Positions 51,705 to 60,393 are shown, numbered from the stretch's first letter. The stretch: 64,000 nucleotides of DNA from JAQWBS01 sp047975765 (GCA_047975765.1 JBKEEF010000015.1:1-64000), one strand, 5' to 3'. A program made the numbers and translations. The notes: a model not told the origin generated them from the letters alone.

Positions 51705-54700
51705 ATGGCATTAGTGAGCAAAAAGAAATATTTAGCCAGAAGAATCACAGACTATGTGGGAACAATTATTTTCGCATGTCTGTTACTTTTCTTTTGGCAG
51801 CTCTATCGTTCACCAATTCCTTTGCCTTTCTTGAAACCATATATTGTTAAGGCTCTTAATCATGATAGTCAAGAATATGGTGTTGATGTCGAGAGTGTTA
51901 ATTTGGAATTGGTTCGTTCGATTCAACCAATTAAAATTATTGCGAGAAATGTTGAGTATAAAAAGACCAATGAAGATCTCATCATCAAAGCTCCTAAAAT
52001 TGAGATTTCATTTAGTGTTAAGGCGCTTATCCGAGGAATTATCTCACCAAGTTCAGTTGTTTTTGATGCACCTTCTGTGGAAATTAATACCAGATATGAA
52101 GGTGTCAGCGATAATCAAGAACTAAGTATTAATGAGAAAAAAATCGCTTATTATGTAGATGTTTTCAATAAGTTCCTGGAGAGGTTTAACTCAGAAGATA
52201 TGTCATATCCTGAAACTTATATAGATTATATTGCCATTAAAAATGCTGATTTTAATTTCAAAGAAGTAGATCTAGAGAGAAATTGGAGCGTTCAAAAAGC
52301 GAATTATATTTTTGATAGAGATCGAGATGCAATTAATGTTGGGCTTGATGGAAATTTTATGATTGGAGAAAAGCCTGTTCCTTTTGATTTGGATATTAAG
52401 TATATAACTGAAAATGAAAAAATTGATATTGATTTAGCTTTTTCAAATTTTGTGCCTGCAGAAGCATTAGAAGCTTTTGCAACAGATGAAGAGAAGAAAA
52501 AATTCTATAAAATTGAAGTACCACTCAGTGGAAAAATTGATATTTTACTCAGTTTTAAGAAAATTTTGAAAAATAAGAACAATATTTCTAAGAGCTTAGA
52601 TAATGCTATTGAGATGTTCAATTTTAAATTTGAAGGTGAAGACGGAAGAGTTATCTTTTCTGATAATGAAGCATATAATTATGATATCAATGCTTTTACT
52701 TTACAGGGTGAAGTTGATAGCGGTTTGAATGATATTAAAATTAAAAATGCCAAAGTGAATTTGGGAGATAAATCAGCTCTTGTTGGTCTACATATTTCAG
52801 GTTTTAGAGATTTGTTGCTTAAAAAATCTCTTCAAAATTTACAAATCAAACTCAAAACAGAAGTTGAACAATTGTCATTTGAGGAGCTTCCTAAATATTG
52901 GCCAAGATATATTGCAGAAGATGCTTGGAATTGGGTCAAATATTCTATTTATTCAGGAATGATTAAAGATGCTGCTTTTGAATTTGATTTTGGCTATGAC
53001 AAAAAAAGCAAATCAATTGCATTTCAAAATCTAAGTGGAACAGGAAATGTTGAAAAAGCTTCAATCGATTACTTAGAAGGGATGCCTCATGCCCAAAATG
53101 TTTATGGAAAAGTTGATTTTTATAAAGATAAAATTATTGTTGATGTTGAAAAAGGTGAGGCTGCTGGAAATTTTGTGACAGGTGGAAAAGTTGTTTTATA
53201 TGACTTGGATAAATATGATAATTTCATTACAATTGAGCTTAAAGCTAAGTCAAAAATTGCAGAAACATTGAAATTTATTGATAATCCACCTCTCGAATTT
53301 GCTAAAGAAATGGGCGTTGAGCCTGAAACGATTCAAGGAAATGCTGAAGTTGATTTGAAGCTAGATTTTGAATTGAAGAAAAATTTGACAACAGATGAAG
53401 TGAAAGTTGATGTTAAATCAAGGCTATTTGATGTTGAAATGACAGATATTTTTGAAGATAAACCAATTAAAGCAAAAAAACTTGATTTGTCTGTGAATAA
53501 TAAGCATTTGGAAATTAAAGGTGCTATTACAGTTGACGACATTGCAATGAATCTTAATTGGAATAAGCCTTTTACAAATACAAAATATATGAATAAATAT
53601 GAGTTGAGCTTTGTTTTAGACGATAAGATGAAGAAAAAATATGGTTTGGATTATAGTATTTTGAAAAAGCCATATATTGAAGGAAATTTCAATGTTAAGG
53701 CAGATATCTTTGAATATGCGGGAGATAAATATCTTTTAAATGTACATACAGATTTGACACAAAATATGATTGATTATTCTTTCCTTGGTTTTAAGAAAAA
53801 TAAGGGTGAAAATGGAAGGCTTGAGCTTTCAATTGATGTTGAGAAAAATAAACTTAAGAAAGTGAAAAATATTCGCCTTTCTAAAAATGATTTTATTGTT
53901 GAATCCTCTCTTGATTTAGATAAAACAGGTGCCGTTAGTACAATTGATATTTCAAAAGTCAAAGGTCCAAGGACAAATGCAAAAGCAAAAATTATGATGT
54001 CTCAAATCAAGAATAAGGATTTTATCAAAGTTAATATTTCTGGGATAAGCTATGATATCACAAAATTGTTTGAACATGATTTCAAAAGTCAAACAGGTGA
54101 TGAAATAGATAGAGAAGCAGCAGAAGAAAATTTGAAAAAACTTCCTGATATGGATATTAATATTGCAGTGGATAGTCTTTGGACGAATGATGAAATTCCA
54201 ATCACAAATTTTGCTGGTATTACAAAAATCAGAAATGGAATTGGTTTTCTAGAAGTTAAAATGGTTGGAAACTATGCTTATGACAAAGATTCTAATTTTA
54301 GATTTGAGTATTTACCACGTCCAAATGATGAGTTTGTGATTAATATTAATAGTACGGATGCTGGAAAAGCCTTAAAAGTTCTTCGTCTATATGATTATAT
54401 GGTTGGTGGAAACTTGAGGATTAATGCAAGACGTGAACCAAGTGGCAAAATCATTGGTTATGCAAGAATTCGTAATTTTAATATCAAAAACACCAATGTA
54501 TTTGCAAAAATTATCAGTATGGCTTCTTTGAGCGGTATTATGAATACAATTTCAGGAGAAGGGATTGCTTTTTCTCACTTTGATGCAGGCTTTGATTTTA
54601 GGTATGGTATTTTGGAACTCCATGAAGCTAAAGCTTTTGGAAATGTTCTCGGAATTTCAGCAAATGGTTATTTTGATTATGATACAAATGCGATAGGCAT

Positions 54701-54914
54701 TACGGGAATGTTAGCTCCTGCTTATAGCATCAATAGATTTTTGGCTCAGATTCCATTGGTTGGAAGTTTGCTTTCTGGAAAAGATGGCACAGTCTTTGCT
54801 GCAAACTATAGTGTGCTTGGAACGGCAGAAGACCCTAAGGTCAAAATTGATCCGCTTTCAGCAATTAGTCCAAATTCAATTAAAGAAATGTTCTCAAAGA
54901 AAGATGATGAATAA
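51705..54914 (+). CDS. AsmA-like/DUF3971 large envelope protein (YhdP-type)
   Basis: The 1069-residue protein has an N-terminal membrane anchor (about 17-34) and then a long, beta-rich repetitive body with the DUF3971-like central region (LPKYWPRYIAEDAWNWVKYSI near residue 390) and an AsmA-like C-terminal region ending with GYFDYDTNAIGITGMLAPAYSINRFL. Proteins of this type bridge the periplasm and are thought to transport phospholipids between the membranes. Its end overlaps the next gene by 8-11 bases. Confidence 0.85.
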   Translation: MALVSKKKYLARRITDYVGTIIFACLLLFFWQLYRSPIPLPFLKPYIVKALNHDSQEYGVDVESVNLELVRSIQPIKIIARNVEYKKTNEDLIIKAPKIEISFSVKALIRGIISPSSVVFDAPSVEINTRYEGVSDNQELSINEKKIAYYVDVFNKFLERFNSEDMSYPETYIDYIAIKNADFNFKEVDLERNWSVQKANYIFDRDRDAINVGLDGNFMIGEKPVPFDLDIKYITENEKIDIDLAFSNFVPAEALEAFATDEEKKKFYKIEVPLSGKIDILLSFKKILKNKNNISKSLDNAIEMFNFKFEGEDGRVIFSDNEAYNYDINAFTLQGEVDSGLNDIKIKNAKVNLGDKSALVGLHISGFRDLLLKKSLQNLQIKLKTEVEQLSFEELPKYWPRYIAEDAWNWVKYSIYSGMIKDAAFEFDFGYDKKSKSIAFQNLSGTGNVEKASIDYLEGMPHAQNVYGKVDFYKDKIIVDVEKGEAAGNFVTGGKVVLYDLDKYDNFITIELKAKSKIAETLKFIDNPPLEFAKEMGVEPETIQGNAEVDLKLDFELKKNLTTDEVKVDVKSRLFDVEMTDIFEDKPIKAKKLDLSVNNKHLEIKGAITVDDIAMNLNWNKPFTNTKYMNKYELSFVLDDKMKKKYGLDYSILKKPYIEGNFNVKADIFEYAGDKYLLNVHTDLTQNMIDYSFLGFKKNKGENGRLELSIDVEKNKLKKVKNIRLSKNDFIVESSLDLDKTGAVSTIDISKVKGPRTNAKAKIMMSQIKNKDFIKVNISGISYDITKLFEHDFKSQTGDEIDREAAEENLKKLPDMDINIAVDSLWTNDEIPITNFAGITKIRNGIGFLEVKMVGNYAYDKDSNFRFEYLPRPNDEFVININSTDAGKALKVLRLYDYMVGGNLRINARREPSGKIIGYARIRNFNIKNTNVFAKIISMASLSGIMNTISGEGIAFSHFDAGFDFRYGILELHEAKAFGNVLGISANGYFDYDTNAIGITGMLAPAYSINRFLAQIPLVGSLLSGKDGTVFAANYSVLGTAEDPKVKIDPLSAISPNSIKEMFSKKDDE

Positions 54915-55386
54915 GAAACTAAAAATAGGAATAGATTTTCATGGTGTGATTGATTCAAATTTTGAATTTTTCAAAAGTTTTTCAGAATTAGCTTTATCAC
55001 ATGGGCATGAGATATATGTTATTACGGGTGGAGAGGCTCAAAAAATTGAAGTTTCTCTACAAACTCATTATGTGAAATTTAGCCATATTTACTCGCTCTA
55101 TGACTATTTTAAAGAAAAAAATATGCTCGAAATTTTAGAAGATGGTCGCTTTTGGGTGGCACAGGAATATTGGAACCCTCATAAGGCTGAATATTGCCTT
55201 GAAAAAGGTATTGATATTCATATTGATGATAATGTGGAATATTTGAGAGACTTTAAAACAACATCCTGTCTTTATGATAAAATAAAAACAGAATGTGTTT
55301 GTTCGAATCATATAAAGATAGACTTTTCTCAAAGTCCTGAGAAGTTTTTAGATGAAATTGAGAAATATTGCTTATTCAACAATTGA
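54904..55386 (+). CDS. HAD-like protein with a divergent motif I
   Basis: The start is at the ATG at 54904 (or 54907), overlapping the stop of the AsmA-like gene; a longer reading from 54760 would lie wholly inside that gene. The 160-residue product begins LKIGIDFHGVID, shaped like HAD motif I, but the usual DxD is D-F-H, so the second acid is missing. VITGG (motif II-like) and HIDDNVEYL (motif IV-like) follow at the expected spacing. It resembles small 5'-nucleotidase/HAD-like proteins; catalysis is doubtful. Confidence 0.7.
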   Translation: MMNKKLKIGIDFHGVIDSNFEFFKSFSELALSHGHEIYVITGGEAQKIEVSLQTHYVKFSHIYSLYDYFKEKNMLEILEDGRFWVAQEYWNPHKAEYCLEKGIDIHIDDNVEYLRDFKTTSCLYDKIKTECVCSNHIKIDFSQSPEKFLDEIEKYCLFNN

Positions 55387-55602
55387 GCCAACAGCATAGT
55401 TGCGATATTCTTTTAAAAGAACTTCGAGCTTTGCCGATGGAACATTTTTCTTTTTCAGTTTTGCAATATCCGTTGTTTTCTTTAGGCAAATATTGTTTAG
55501 AGATTTTTTTCTATTTATTTTTGTTTCTAAAAAATTATATTTGTTTTCAAGAAGTTGCAAGGTTTCTGATGTTTCATCAAGGTATATTTTAGTATTTCCC
55601 AT
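55372..55602 (-). CDS. Hypothetical small helical protein next to the repressor
   Basis: The 76-residue protein is almost entirely helical and Lys/Leu-rich (LQLLENKYNFLETKINRKK), suggesting a coiled coil or a DNA- or protein-binding accessory. It lies 3 bases downstream of the repressor-like gene on the same strand and overlaps the end of the HAD-like gene by 15 bases. It marks the probable left edge of the phage region. No family recognised. Confidence 0.55.
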   Translation of the reverse strand: MGNTKIYLDETSETLQLLENKYNFLETKINRKKSLNNICLKKTTDIAKLKKKNVPSAKLEVLLKEYRNYAVGSIVE

Positions 55603-55605
55603 AAT

Positions 55606-56214
55606 CTATTGGCTTATCCATAAAATTCGGTTAATTTCTTTTATGTCGTCAATTTTAAGACTCCATTCTTCATTATTTACAGAAAGATCAATAATTTCAA
55701 TTGTTTTTGCAGTTCTTCGCACAAAATTTCCTAAATGGATATTTCCTTGTTTCATACGAACAATGATATTATCTCCTCTTCTTGTTTCAGAATTCTTAGT
55801 AGCAACTAGGATTGTTCCAATTTTATATTTTGAATTTTCTTGATTAATTTCAACAGCATATAGGTTGTTTCTATTGTCTGGAAATCTGATTTTTTTGCCA
55901 TATTCTTTAGCATCAATCAAAGAATTGTCCTTGTTGAAACTTGAAAACTCAATATAAGGAATGTTTGATGGGGAAACTTCTTTTTCCTTTTTTTTGCTTA
56001 AATTATAAAATTCTTCAAAACTTACATTACAAGCTTCAATAATTTTTTGAATGCTTTCCAGGGATGGAAATCTATTCTTTCCATCTGGTCTTTTTCTCTT
56101 ACTTTTATTGAATGTCGTGGAATCAAGACCTGCTTTTTTTGCAAGTCCTGAAGGGGAAAGGTTGTTTTTTTTTGCTAAGTTATCAACAGCATCCCAGATT
56201 ATTTCGTGATTCAT
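55606..56214 (-). CDS. Phage-type repressor: XRE HTH with S24-like C-terminal domain
   Basis: Residues about 5-75 form an XRE-type DNA-binding domain (NLSPSGLAKKAGLDSTTFNKSKR, then FPSLESIQKIIEACNVSFEEF). The C-terminal half (about 105-200) resembles the LexA/CI S24 fold (YAVEINQ, GTILVAT, RRGDNIIVRMKQGNIHLGNF). A clear Ser-Lys catalytic pair and Ala-Gly cleavage site are not evident, so it may not self-cleave. It is divergent from the phage genes at 56372 and faces an inverted repeat at 56266-56299. Confidence 0.75.
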   Translation of the reverse strand: MNHEIIWDAVDNLAKKNNLSPSGLAKKAGLDSTTFNKSKRKRPDGKNRFPSLESIQKIIEACNVSFEEFYNLSKKKEKEVSPSNIPYIEFSSFNKDNSLIDAKEYGKKIRFPDNRNNLYAVEINQENSKYKIGTILVATKNSETRRGDNIIVRMKQGNIHLGNFVRRTAKTIEIIDLSVNNEEWSLKIDDIKEINRILWISQ

Positions 56215-56265
56215 TTTATCTCCTTACAAAACAGGCTTCTAGCTACAATATACATCATATTCAAA

Positions 56266-56299
56266 TAGGAATCAAATCTTTTTTGTATTGATATTCCTA
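56266..56299. promoter_or_regulatory. Candidate operator between repressor and divergent phage genes
   Basis: TAGGAATCAA and TTGATATTCCTA form an imperfect inverted repeat separated by 12 bases in the 157-base divergent gap. The position between the repressor gene and the first rightward phage gene fits a repressor operator pair. Confidence 0.4.
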
Positions 56300-56371
56300 C
56301 AATCTTATGTATAAACTCTCACGGTTAATAAAACGTTAAGTTTATTTATGCAACTAAAAGGAGTTACTAGG

Positions 56372-56701
56372 ATGGGGAATTATTATGAACCTTTTGAGGA
56401 TGTGGAAGATGTTTGGTTTTGGTTTTGTAGCAGTTTGCTCACTGAAGATTCTGGGTGGAGAAAAGCTGATGGACCTTTTGGAAAAGAAAGATGTTGTGAA
56501 ACCAGCGATATCTATCGAATTATAAAAAAAATGAGACAAATGAAACAGGTTACGAATCGTCATTTAAGAGTTGCGTACAAGTGGGGAATGGATGCAATTT
56601 CACCTTATTATGATAAAAGAGCAAAGAAAAGTGAAGTTAAATTATGGATAGAAATGATGTCTTTTTTAGATATTAATTTTAGAGCTAAGGGGATTTTATA
56701 A
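56372..56701 (+). CDS. Hypothetical phage protein, possibly DNA-binding
   Basis: The start chosen is the ATG of MGNYYEPFEDVEDVWFWF (109 residues, AGGAT just upstream); a longer start at 56348 adds eight residues. The protein is Trp- and Tyr-rich at the N-terminus; the middle (ETSDIYRIIKKMRQMKQVTNRHLRVA) is basic and helix-turn-helix-like. It is the first rightward gene after the repressor and could be an early regulator of the phage operon. No family recognised. Confidence 0.5.
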   Translation: MGNYYEPFEDVEDVWFWFCSSLLTEDSGWRKADGPFGKERCCETSDIYRIIKKMRQMKQVTNRHLRVAYKWGMDAISPYYDKRAKKSEVKLWIEMMSFLDINFRAKGIL

Positions 56702-56702
56702 A

Positions 56703-57110
56703 ATGAAAAATAAGTTAATTAGTTATGAAGTTTCAGAATGTTATGTTGTTTTTGTAGGTGATGTGAATCTATGGTGGTTGAAACCATTAAAGAAGGGGTT
56801 TAGGCATTGCTATATAGTAGTCGAACTAGATGACGGGATGACTTGGTTGGAAATTAATCCACTTTCAAATAGATTGTTTGTTATCGCACATCAGTTTGTT
56901 AAACCATGTGATTATATTACACTCTTAAAAAAAGAAAAAAGTGTGATTATTCTGAAAGAAAAAATGAAAGATGTGGGGGGTAATGTTGCTCCATTAGGTA
57001 TTTTTTCTTGTGTTGAGTTTGTGAAAAGAAGTTTAGGGATTCATAGCTTCTGGACGATTACACCTTATCAGTTGTATAATAAATTAAAAATTGTAGGAAA
57101 AAAGTCTTGA
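56703..57110 (+). CDS. Hypothetical phage protein, possible permuted papain-fold
   Basis: The 135-residue protein has FRHCYIVVELDDGMTWLEINP near residue 36 and FSCVEFVKRSLGI near residue 106. A His on a strand followed much later by a Cys at the start of a helix is the order seen in circularly permuted NlpC/P60 papain-fold proteins, such as those near alphaproteobacterial phage structural genes. It starts one base after the preceding stop and is co-transcribed. Enzymatic activity is inferred from this pattern only. Confidence 0.5.
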   Translation: MKNKLISYEVSECYVVFVGDVNLWWLKPLKKGFRHCYIVVELDDGMTWLEINPLSNRLFVIAHQFVKPCDYITLLKKEKSVIILKEKMKDVGGNVAPLGIFSCVEFVKRSLGIHSFWTITPYQLYNKLKIVGKKS

Positions 57111-57162
57111 TAAATGATTTTTTTTATGTTACATCTCTAATCGTTACTAGGGAGAAGTGTAT

Positions 57163-57210
57163 CTAAACAAAAAATAGCTCGGTTTTTTAGCCGAGCTATT
57201 TTTTGTTTAG
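57163..57210. terminator. Strong bidirectional terminator hairpin, 20-bp stem
   Basis: A perfect 20-bp inverted repeat (57163-57182 with 57191-57210; core TAGCTCGG / CCGAGCTA) surrounds an 8-base loop and has A6 and T6 in its arms. It ends the early unit in the 157-base gap before the terminase genes. Confidence 0.9.
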
Positions 57211-57224
57211 ACGTATAAATTTTA

Positions 57225-57254
57225 AGCTTTTGAGTTTGCTCAAAGGCTTTTTTT
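57225..57254 (+). terminator. Second terminator-like hairpin before the terminase genes
   Basis: AGCTTTTGAG and CTCAAAGGCT pair over 10 bp (one G-U) around TTTG and are followed by TTTTTTT. It lies 14 bases after the first hairpin, directly before the ribosome site of the next gene. Confidence 0.75.
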
Positions 57255-57267
57255 GTTTAGAGGTTTT

Positions 57268-57591
57268 ATGAAAGATAAAAAGATAAAGACAATTAAGGCT
57301 TTGAAAAAACGTCTAAAGAAAACACTGCCTGATAAAATTTCGAAAGTGATAGAAAGTTATGAGAGCTTTTTGGAACAAGGAATTCCTGATGATGCCAAAG
57401 GATTTAATGCACATCACAATGCGTGTAAATCTGCGGTTGTTCATGCTGAAACCCTACTTAAATTAGCAAAGTGGACAGATGAAGAGGTTGAACTTGTTCC
57501 TAAAGAAGATAATGAGGAAGAAGATGAAATATTAAAAATAATGAATGAAGCTAGGGATGAAATAGATGAGTTGAAAGATGATGAAGCTTAA
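57268..57591 (+). CDS. Probable phage small terminase subunit (gp18-like position)
   Basis: The start is the ATG of MKDKKIKTIKALKKRL (107 residues); an upstream TTG at 57253 lies within the terminator. The protein is basic at the N-terminus and very acidic at the C-terminus (EDNEEEDEILKI, DEIDELKDDEA), all helical. It overlaps the large terminase gene by 14 bases and occupies the place of the small subunit in T7-like and BPP-1-like modules. The identification rests on position and shape, not on a motif. Confidence 0.55.
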   Translation: MKDKKIKTIKALKKRLKKTLPDKISKVIESYESFLEQGIPDDAKGFNAHHNACKSAVVHAETLLKLAKWTDEEVELVPKEDNEEEDEILKIMNEARDEIDELKDDEA

Positions 57592-58660
57592 TTTTTTAGA
57601 ATTTGCTTATGTTTGGTTTAAATTTCAAAATTTGAAAATTCCTAAACATCAGCGAAAAATGGCAAAATGGTTGTTTGATATTTGGCAAAAGGAAAATAAT
57701 CGTCGTGCTTTGTTGATGGCTTTTAGAAATTCTGGAAAGTCTACAATTGTTGGACTTTTTTGTGCATGGATTTTATATATTGAAAATTCGAGCAGAATTT
57801 TGGTGATGGCAGCAGATTATGATTTGGCAAAAAAAATGGTAAGGAATGTTAAGAAGATTATTGAGCAACATCCTCTGACCAAAAAATTGAAACCAAAGAA
57901 AATTGAACAATGGGCGGCAGACCAATTCACAGTTAATCGTGATTTGGAGTTAAGAGATCCTTCAATGTTAGCAAAAGGACTGGGTGCAAATATTACAGGG
58001 CTTAGAGCGGATGTTATCATTTGTGATGACGTTGAAGTCCCTAAAAACTGTGATAGTGCTGCTAAAAGAGCTGACATGAAAGATAAATTGAGTGAACTTG
58101 ATTATATCTTAACACCAAGTGGAATGACCCTTTATATTGGAACACCACATAATTTTTATACGATTTATAAAAATGAAGAGGAAGAAGAAAATCCAGATGC
58201 TAAAGCTTTTCTTTTGGGTTTTGATAAGTTAGAAATTCCAATTTTGGATAAGGACGGAAAGAGCAATTGGCCAGAAAGATTTTCAACGACAAAGATTGCA
58301 TCAATTCGACAAAGGTCTGGTGAAAACAAGTTTTTATCTCAGATGATGCTTCAACCGATAAATATTGCTGACAGCCTATTAAATCTAGAAAGATTAAAGT
58401 CTTATCAGGAAAGGTTGGAAGTTATATTCATCAATGAAAAGCAGGTTTTGAAACCAGGAGCAAAAAAAGCATCTTCGGCACATGATGTCGATGCAGAAGC
58501 AGAGGCTAAAGCTGCTGCTGAAGAAGAAAGAAAAAAGACGATAGAAAGACAAAGAAGATGCATTGAAGGAACGATTAAGACGTCACATAATGGCATTTTG
58601 AAAGTGAAAGAAACTGACTCTACAGATGGTCTGAAGCGTAAAAATTTGCTTGGAGAATAA
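57578..58660 (+). CDS. Phage terminase large subunit, ATPase domain only
   Basis: The 360-residue protein has the T7-like packaging ATPase: Walker A region AFRNSGKST near residue 48, Walker B ADVIICDDVE near 144, and the coupling region TPSGMTLYIGTPHNF near 180. After KFLSQMMLQPINIAD (about 250-264) and LERLKSYQERLEV, where family members continue into the RNase H-like nuclease domain, the chain changes to an Ala/Glu/Lys-rich stretch (AEAEAKAAAEEERKKTIE) and ends. T7 gp19 is 586 residues. The nuclease domain is therefore missing, and no other ORF in the region supplies it. The connector gene follows after 2 bases. Confidence 0.8.
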   Translation: MMKLNFLEFAYVWFKFQNLKIPKHQRKMAKWLFDIWQKENNRRALLMAFRNSGKSTIVGLFCAWILYIENSSRILVMAADYDLAKKMVRNVKKIIEQHPLTKKLKPKKIEQWAADQFTVNRDLELRDPSMLAKGLGANITGLRADVIICDDVEVPKNCDSAAKRADMKDKLSELDYILTPSGMTLYIGTPHNFYTIYKNEEEEENPDAKAFLLGFDKLEIPILDKDGKSNWPERFSTTKIASIRQRSGENKFLSQMMLQPINIADSLLNLERLKSYQERLEVIFINEKQVLKPGAKKASSAHDVDAEAEAKAAAEEERKKTIERQRRCIEGTIKTSHNGILKVKETDSTDGLKRKNLLGE

Positions 58661-58662
58661 AA

Positions 58663-60168
58663 ATGCAAGAGAAACTACAAGATATTATTTCTCGCTATAA
58701 AAAAGCGAAAAGCAAAAAAGACAGCTGGGAAGAAGTTTGGCAAGACTGTTATTTTTATGCCTTCCCACAAAGAGAAAATGTTGTTTGGGATATTGAAAAT
58801 AGATCTGTGAGAAAAGATAATCAATTGTTTGATGGAACAGCTCCTGATGCAGTTGATCAATTGGCATCATCTCTTTTAGCAGAACTTACACCACCTTGGG
58901 CAAGATGGTTTGGCTTAAAAGCAGGAAATGAATTGACGGCAACAGAAAGAGAACAAGTTGCACCAATTTTGGAAAAAACAACAGAAGTTATGCTTCAAAA
59001 TTTTGAACATTCCAATTTCGCAATTGAAGTTCATCAATGCTATTTGGATTTGGTAACAGCAGGAACTGCTTGTTTGATGTTTGAAGAAGCAAATATTGGG
59101 GAAGCAACTGCTTTTCGTTTTTCAGCAGTTCCGTTGCGAGAAATTGCGTTTGAGCAAAGCGGAAATGGAAAGATTGAAACAACTTACCGTTTGATCAAGA
59201 TTTCAATTGCTGAGCTTAAAACAAGGTTTCCTGAGGTTAAAATTCCTCAAGAAATTTTGATAAATGAAAAAAATGATGCAGAATATCTTTTAAGCTTGAT
59301 TGAAGTAGTTTCGCCAAGAAGTGTTAATGGCATTTCAGGAGGCTATGAATATCAAGTTTTGGCATGGGATGAAGCCAGAGGAGAACAGAGTGTATTTGAA
59401 GTGAAAAAAGGTGTTTTTGATACTTCTCCATACATCAACTTCCGCTGGCTGAAAGCTCCAGGGGAAATTTATGGACGCTCTCCTGTGATGAAGGCACTTC
59501 CCGACATCAAAACTGCAAATAAAGTGGTTGAGTTGATTTTGAAGAATGCGTCCATTTCTGTTACGGGAATTTGGCAAGCCGAAGATGATGGTATCCTTAA
59601 TCCCGCAAACATAAAACTTGTTCCTGGAGCAATTATTCCTAAAGCTGTTGGTTCGAAAGGATTGACACCTTTGGAAGCTCCAGGAAAATTTGATGTCTCG
59701 CAGTTGGTTTTGCAAGATTTGAGAAATCGAATTAATCATGCCATGCTTGCAGACAGATTGGCTCAGATAGAAGCACCATCAATGACGGCAACTGAAGTTT
59801 TGGAACGTTCTGTGGAAATTGCCAGAATTTTGGGAGCAAGCTTTGGTAGACTTCAATCTGAGTTGCTTACACCGCTTTTGAAAAGAGCATTTCATATCTT
59901 ACGTCGTCGTGGAGATATTATGAACTTTGATTTAGACGGGAAAATTGTTGATTTGCAATATAAATCTCCATTGGCTATGGCACAAGCTCGTCAAGATGTT
60001 GGTAACATCAAAGAATGGGTAAATTTGCTTGGGTCTTTGGGAGAAGAAGGCAATGCTGCTGTCAATTTATTTGAAACGGCAAAATGGCTTGGAAAAACGC
60101 TCAATGTGCTATCACATTTGATTGTGGAAACACAAAAGGAGATTGTAAGCAATGAACAAGGACTATGA
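58663..60168 (+). CDS. Phage head-to-tail connector (portal) protein, T7 gp8-like
   Basis: The 501-residue protein matches podovirus connector proteins: an N-terminal WEEVWQDCYFYAFPQRENV, DGTAPDAVDQLASSLLAELTPPWARWF near residue 64, GRSPVMKALPDIKTANKVVELIL near 270 and the C-terminal MTATEVLERSVEIARILGASFGRLQSELL. Length is close to T7 gp8 (536). It forms the dodecameric portal through which DNA enters the head. The start has GGAG upstream; the end overlaps the Bbp19-like gene. Confidence 0.9.
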   Translation: MQEKLQDIISRYKKAKSKKDSWEEVWQDCYFYAFPQRENVVWDIENRSVRKDNQLFDGTAPDAVDQLASSLLAELTPPWARWFGLKAGNELTATEREQVAPILEKTTEVMLQNFEHSNFAIEVHQCYLDLVTAGTACLMFEEANIGEATAFRFSAVPLREIAFEQSGNGKIETTYRLIKISIAELKTRFPEVKIPQEILINEKNDAEYLLSLIEVVSPRSVNGISGGYEYQVLAWDEARGEQSVFEVKKGVFDTSPYINFRWLKAPGEIYGRSPVMKALPDIKTANKVVELILKNASISVTGIWQAEDDGILNPANIKLVPGAIIPKAVGSKGLTPLEAPGKFDVSQLVLQDLRNRINHAMLADRLAQIEAPSMTATEVLERSVEIARILGASFGRLQSELLTPLLKRAFHILRRRGDIMNFDLDGKIVDLQYKSPLAMAQARQDVGNIKEWVNLLGSLGEEGNAAVNLFETAKWLGKTLNVLSHLIVETQKEIVSNEQGL

Positions 60169-60370
60169 CACAAAACAAATGTCTGATGAAGAAATTAGAC
60201 TAAGTTTTGCAAAATGTTTCAGAACAAGAGAGGGCGAAATTGCCCTCTCTTTTTTGAAAAGAATGACTCTAGAGAGATACTTGGGACCGGATTGTACCTC
60301 AGATGAACTTCGTCATCTGGAAGGACAAAGGCATTTAGTTAGTTATATTATCTCTTTGAGCAATGTGTGA
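60152..60370 (+). CDS. Bbp19-like small phage protein
   Basis: The 72-residue protein resembles Bbp19 of Bordetella phage BPP-1 and relatives: FAKCFRTREGEIALSFLKRMT, then LGPDCTSDELRHLEGQRHLV. It lies between the connector and scaffold genes, the usual place. Its function is not established in the family. A 9-bp GC-rich hairpin with a T run (60227-60255) lies within the coding sequence. Confidence 0.75.
   Translation: MNKDYDTKQMSDEEIRLSFAKCFRTREGEIALSFLKRMTLERYLGPDCTSDELRHLEGQRHLVSYIISLSNV
60227..60255 (+). terminator. Terminator-like hairpin inside the Bbp19-like gene
   Basis: AGAGAGGGC and GCCCTCTCT form a perfect 9-bp stem around GAAATT, followed by T6 (60250-60255). By sequence it is as good as the intergenic terminators in the window but lies in the reading frame. 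Confidence 0.6.
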
Positions 60371-60393
60371 ATAAATATATGAAAGGAAAAATA

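Noticed and set aside
54760..54903. N-terminal extension of the HAD-like gene
   Set aside because: It lies entirely within the AsmA-like gene in another frame and does not resemble the family.
57163..57210. Phage attachment site
   Set aside because: The perfect inverted repeat with A/T runs has the form of a terminator; no direct repeat, tRNA or integrase is nearby.
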